Origin: Augochlora pura
Taxonomy: Eukaryota > Arthropoda > Insecta > Hymenoptera > Halictidae
Direction of reading: 5' to 3'
Assembly: GCF_028453695.1 (NCBI RefSeq)
Contig: NC_135778.1
Span: 9,112,244 to 9,176,243 of the forward strand
DNA: 64,000 bases
In this document: in pieces, positions 63,993-64,000 of the stretch
How the letters are laid out: each line of letters opens with the position of its first letter
Position numbering within the stretch: position 1 is the stretch's first letter
The notes under the pieces: model-generated
The model's input: the letters and a program-made list of their open reading frames with translations, nothing else
Database searches by the model: none
What the model was told of the DNA's origin: nothing
Made by a program: the position numbers and the translations under genes

Positions 63993-64000
63993 TAACACAG

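Noticed and set aside
1..64000. tRNA, rRNA or snRNA genes
   Set aside because: I looked for T-loop (GGTTCGA) words in cloverleaf context and for known small-RNA sequences and found none convincing. A covariance-model search would be needed to exclude them.

Overview
The window looks like a piece of an insect nuclear genome, most likely from a hymenopteran (ant, bee or wasp). This rests on intron-containing coding sequence, TTAA-flanked piggyBac-type miniature elements, mariner remnants, dense minisatellites and abundant undepleted CpG. The species is not identified. No bacterial, phage, tRNA, rRNA or CRISPR feature was recognised.

Almost all of the 64 kb is non-coding. AT-rich stretches full of simple and tandem repeats alternate every 1-2 kb with GC- and CpG-rich islands. 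Many open frames of 60-370 codons lie in the islands or in GA/CT and TTTA repeats, and almost all look accidental.

The best-supported gene is on the minus strand. Three exons (33526-33626, 33186-33406, 27926-28134) have canonical splice sites and join in phase. Together they encode about 176 residues: a compact, ordered-looking segment, then a Lys/Ser-rich and an Ala/Gly/Pro-rich disordered stretch. I do not recognise the family. The gene must extend in both directions. Weaker exon candidates lie at 39741-39888 and 34780-34813 (upstream) and at 9810-9943 (possible 3' exon). If these belong to it, most of the window is intronic.

The mobile DNA is the richest part. About 25 loci carry ends of the type TTAA-CCCTTTGC or close variants. 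About ten are complete MITEs of 150-370 bp, and they are nested in one another at 7.0-9.6 kb. A larger piggyBac-like element (54250-55527) keeps its terminal repeats, paired subterminal palindromes and the last part of a transposase gene with a Cys-rich C-terminus. It sits inside the arm of an older foldback repeat whose other arm still shows the empty site. Mariner 3' ends occur near 7.2-8.2 kb and 30.3-30.7 kb; two copies are about 95% alike. A probable Tc1/mariner-type 3' end lies at 61.0-61.5 kb.

Tandem arrays worth attention are a 16-bp array of about 42 units with repeated TACGTCAC cores (26.2-26.8 kb), an 8-bp ACATTCCT array that is effectively about 30 TEAD/Scalloped consensus sites (61.5-62.0 kb), a 114-bp triplication (3.1-3.4 kb), three spaced hairpin units (5.1-5.5 kb), and a large AT-rich palindrome (25.3-25.6 kb).
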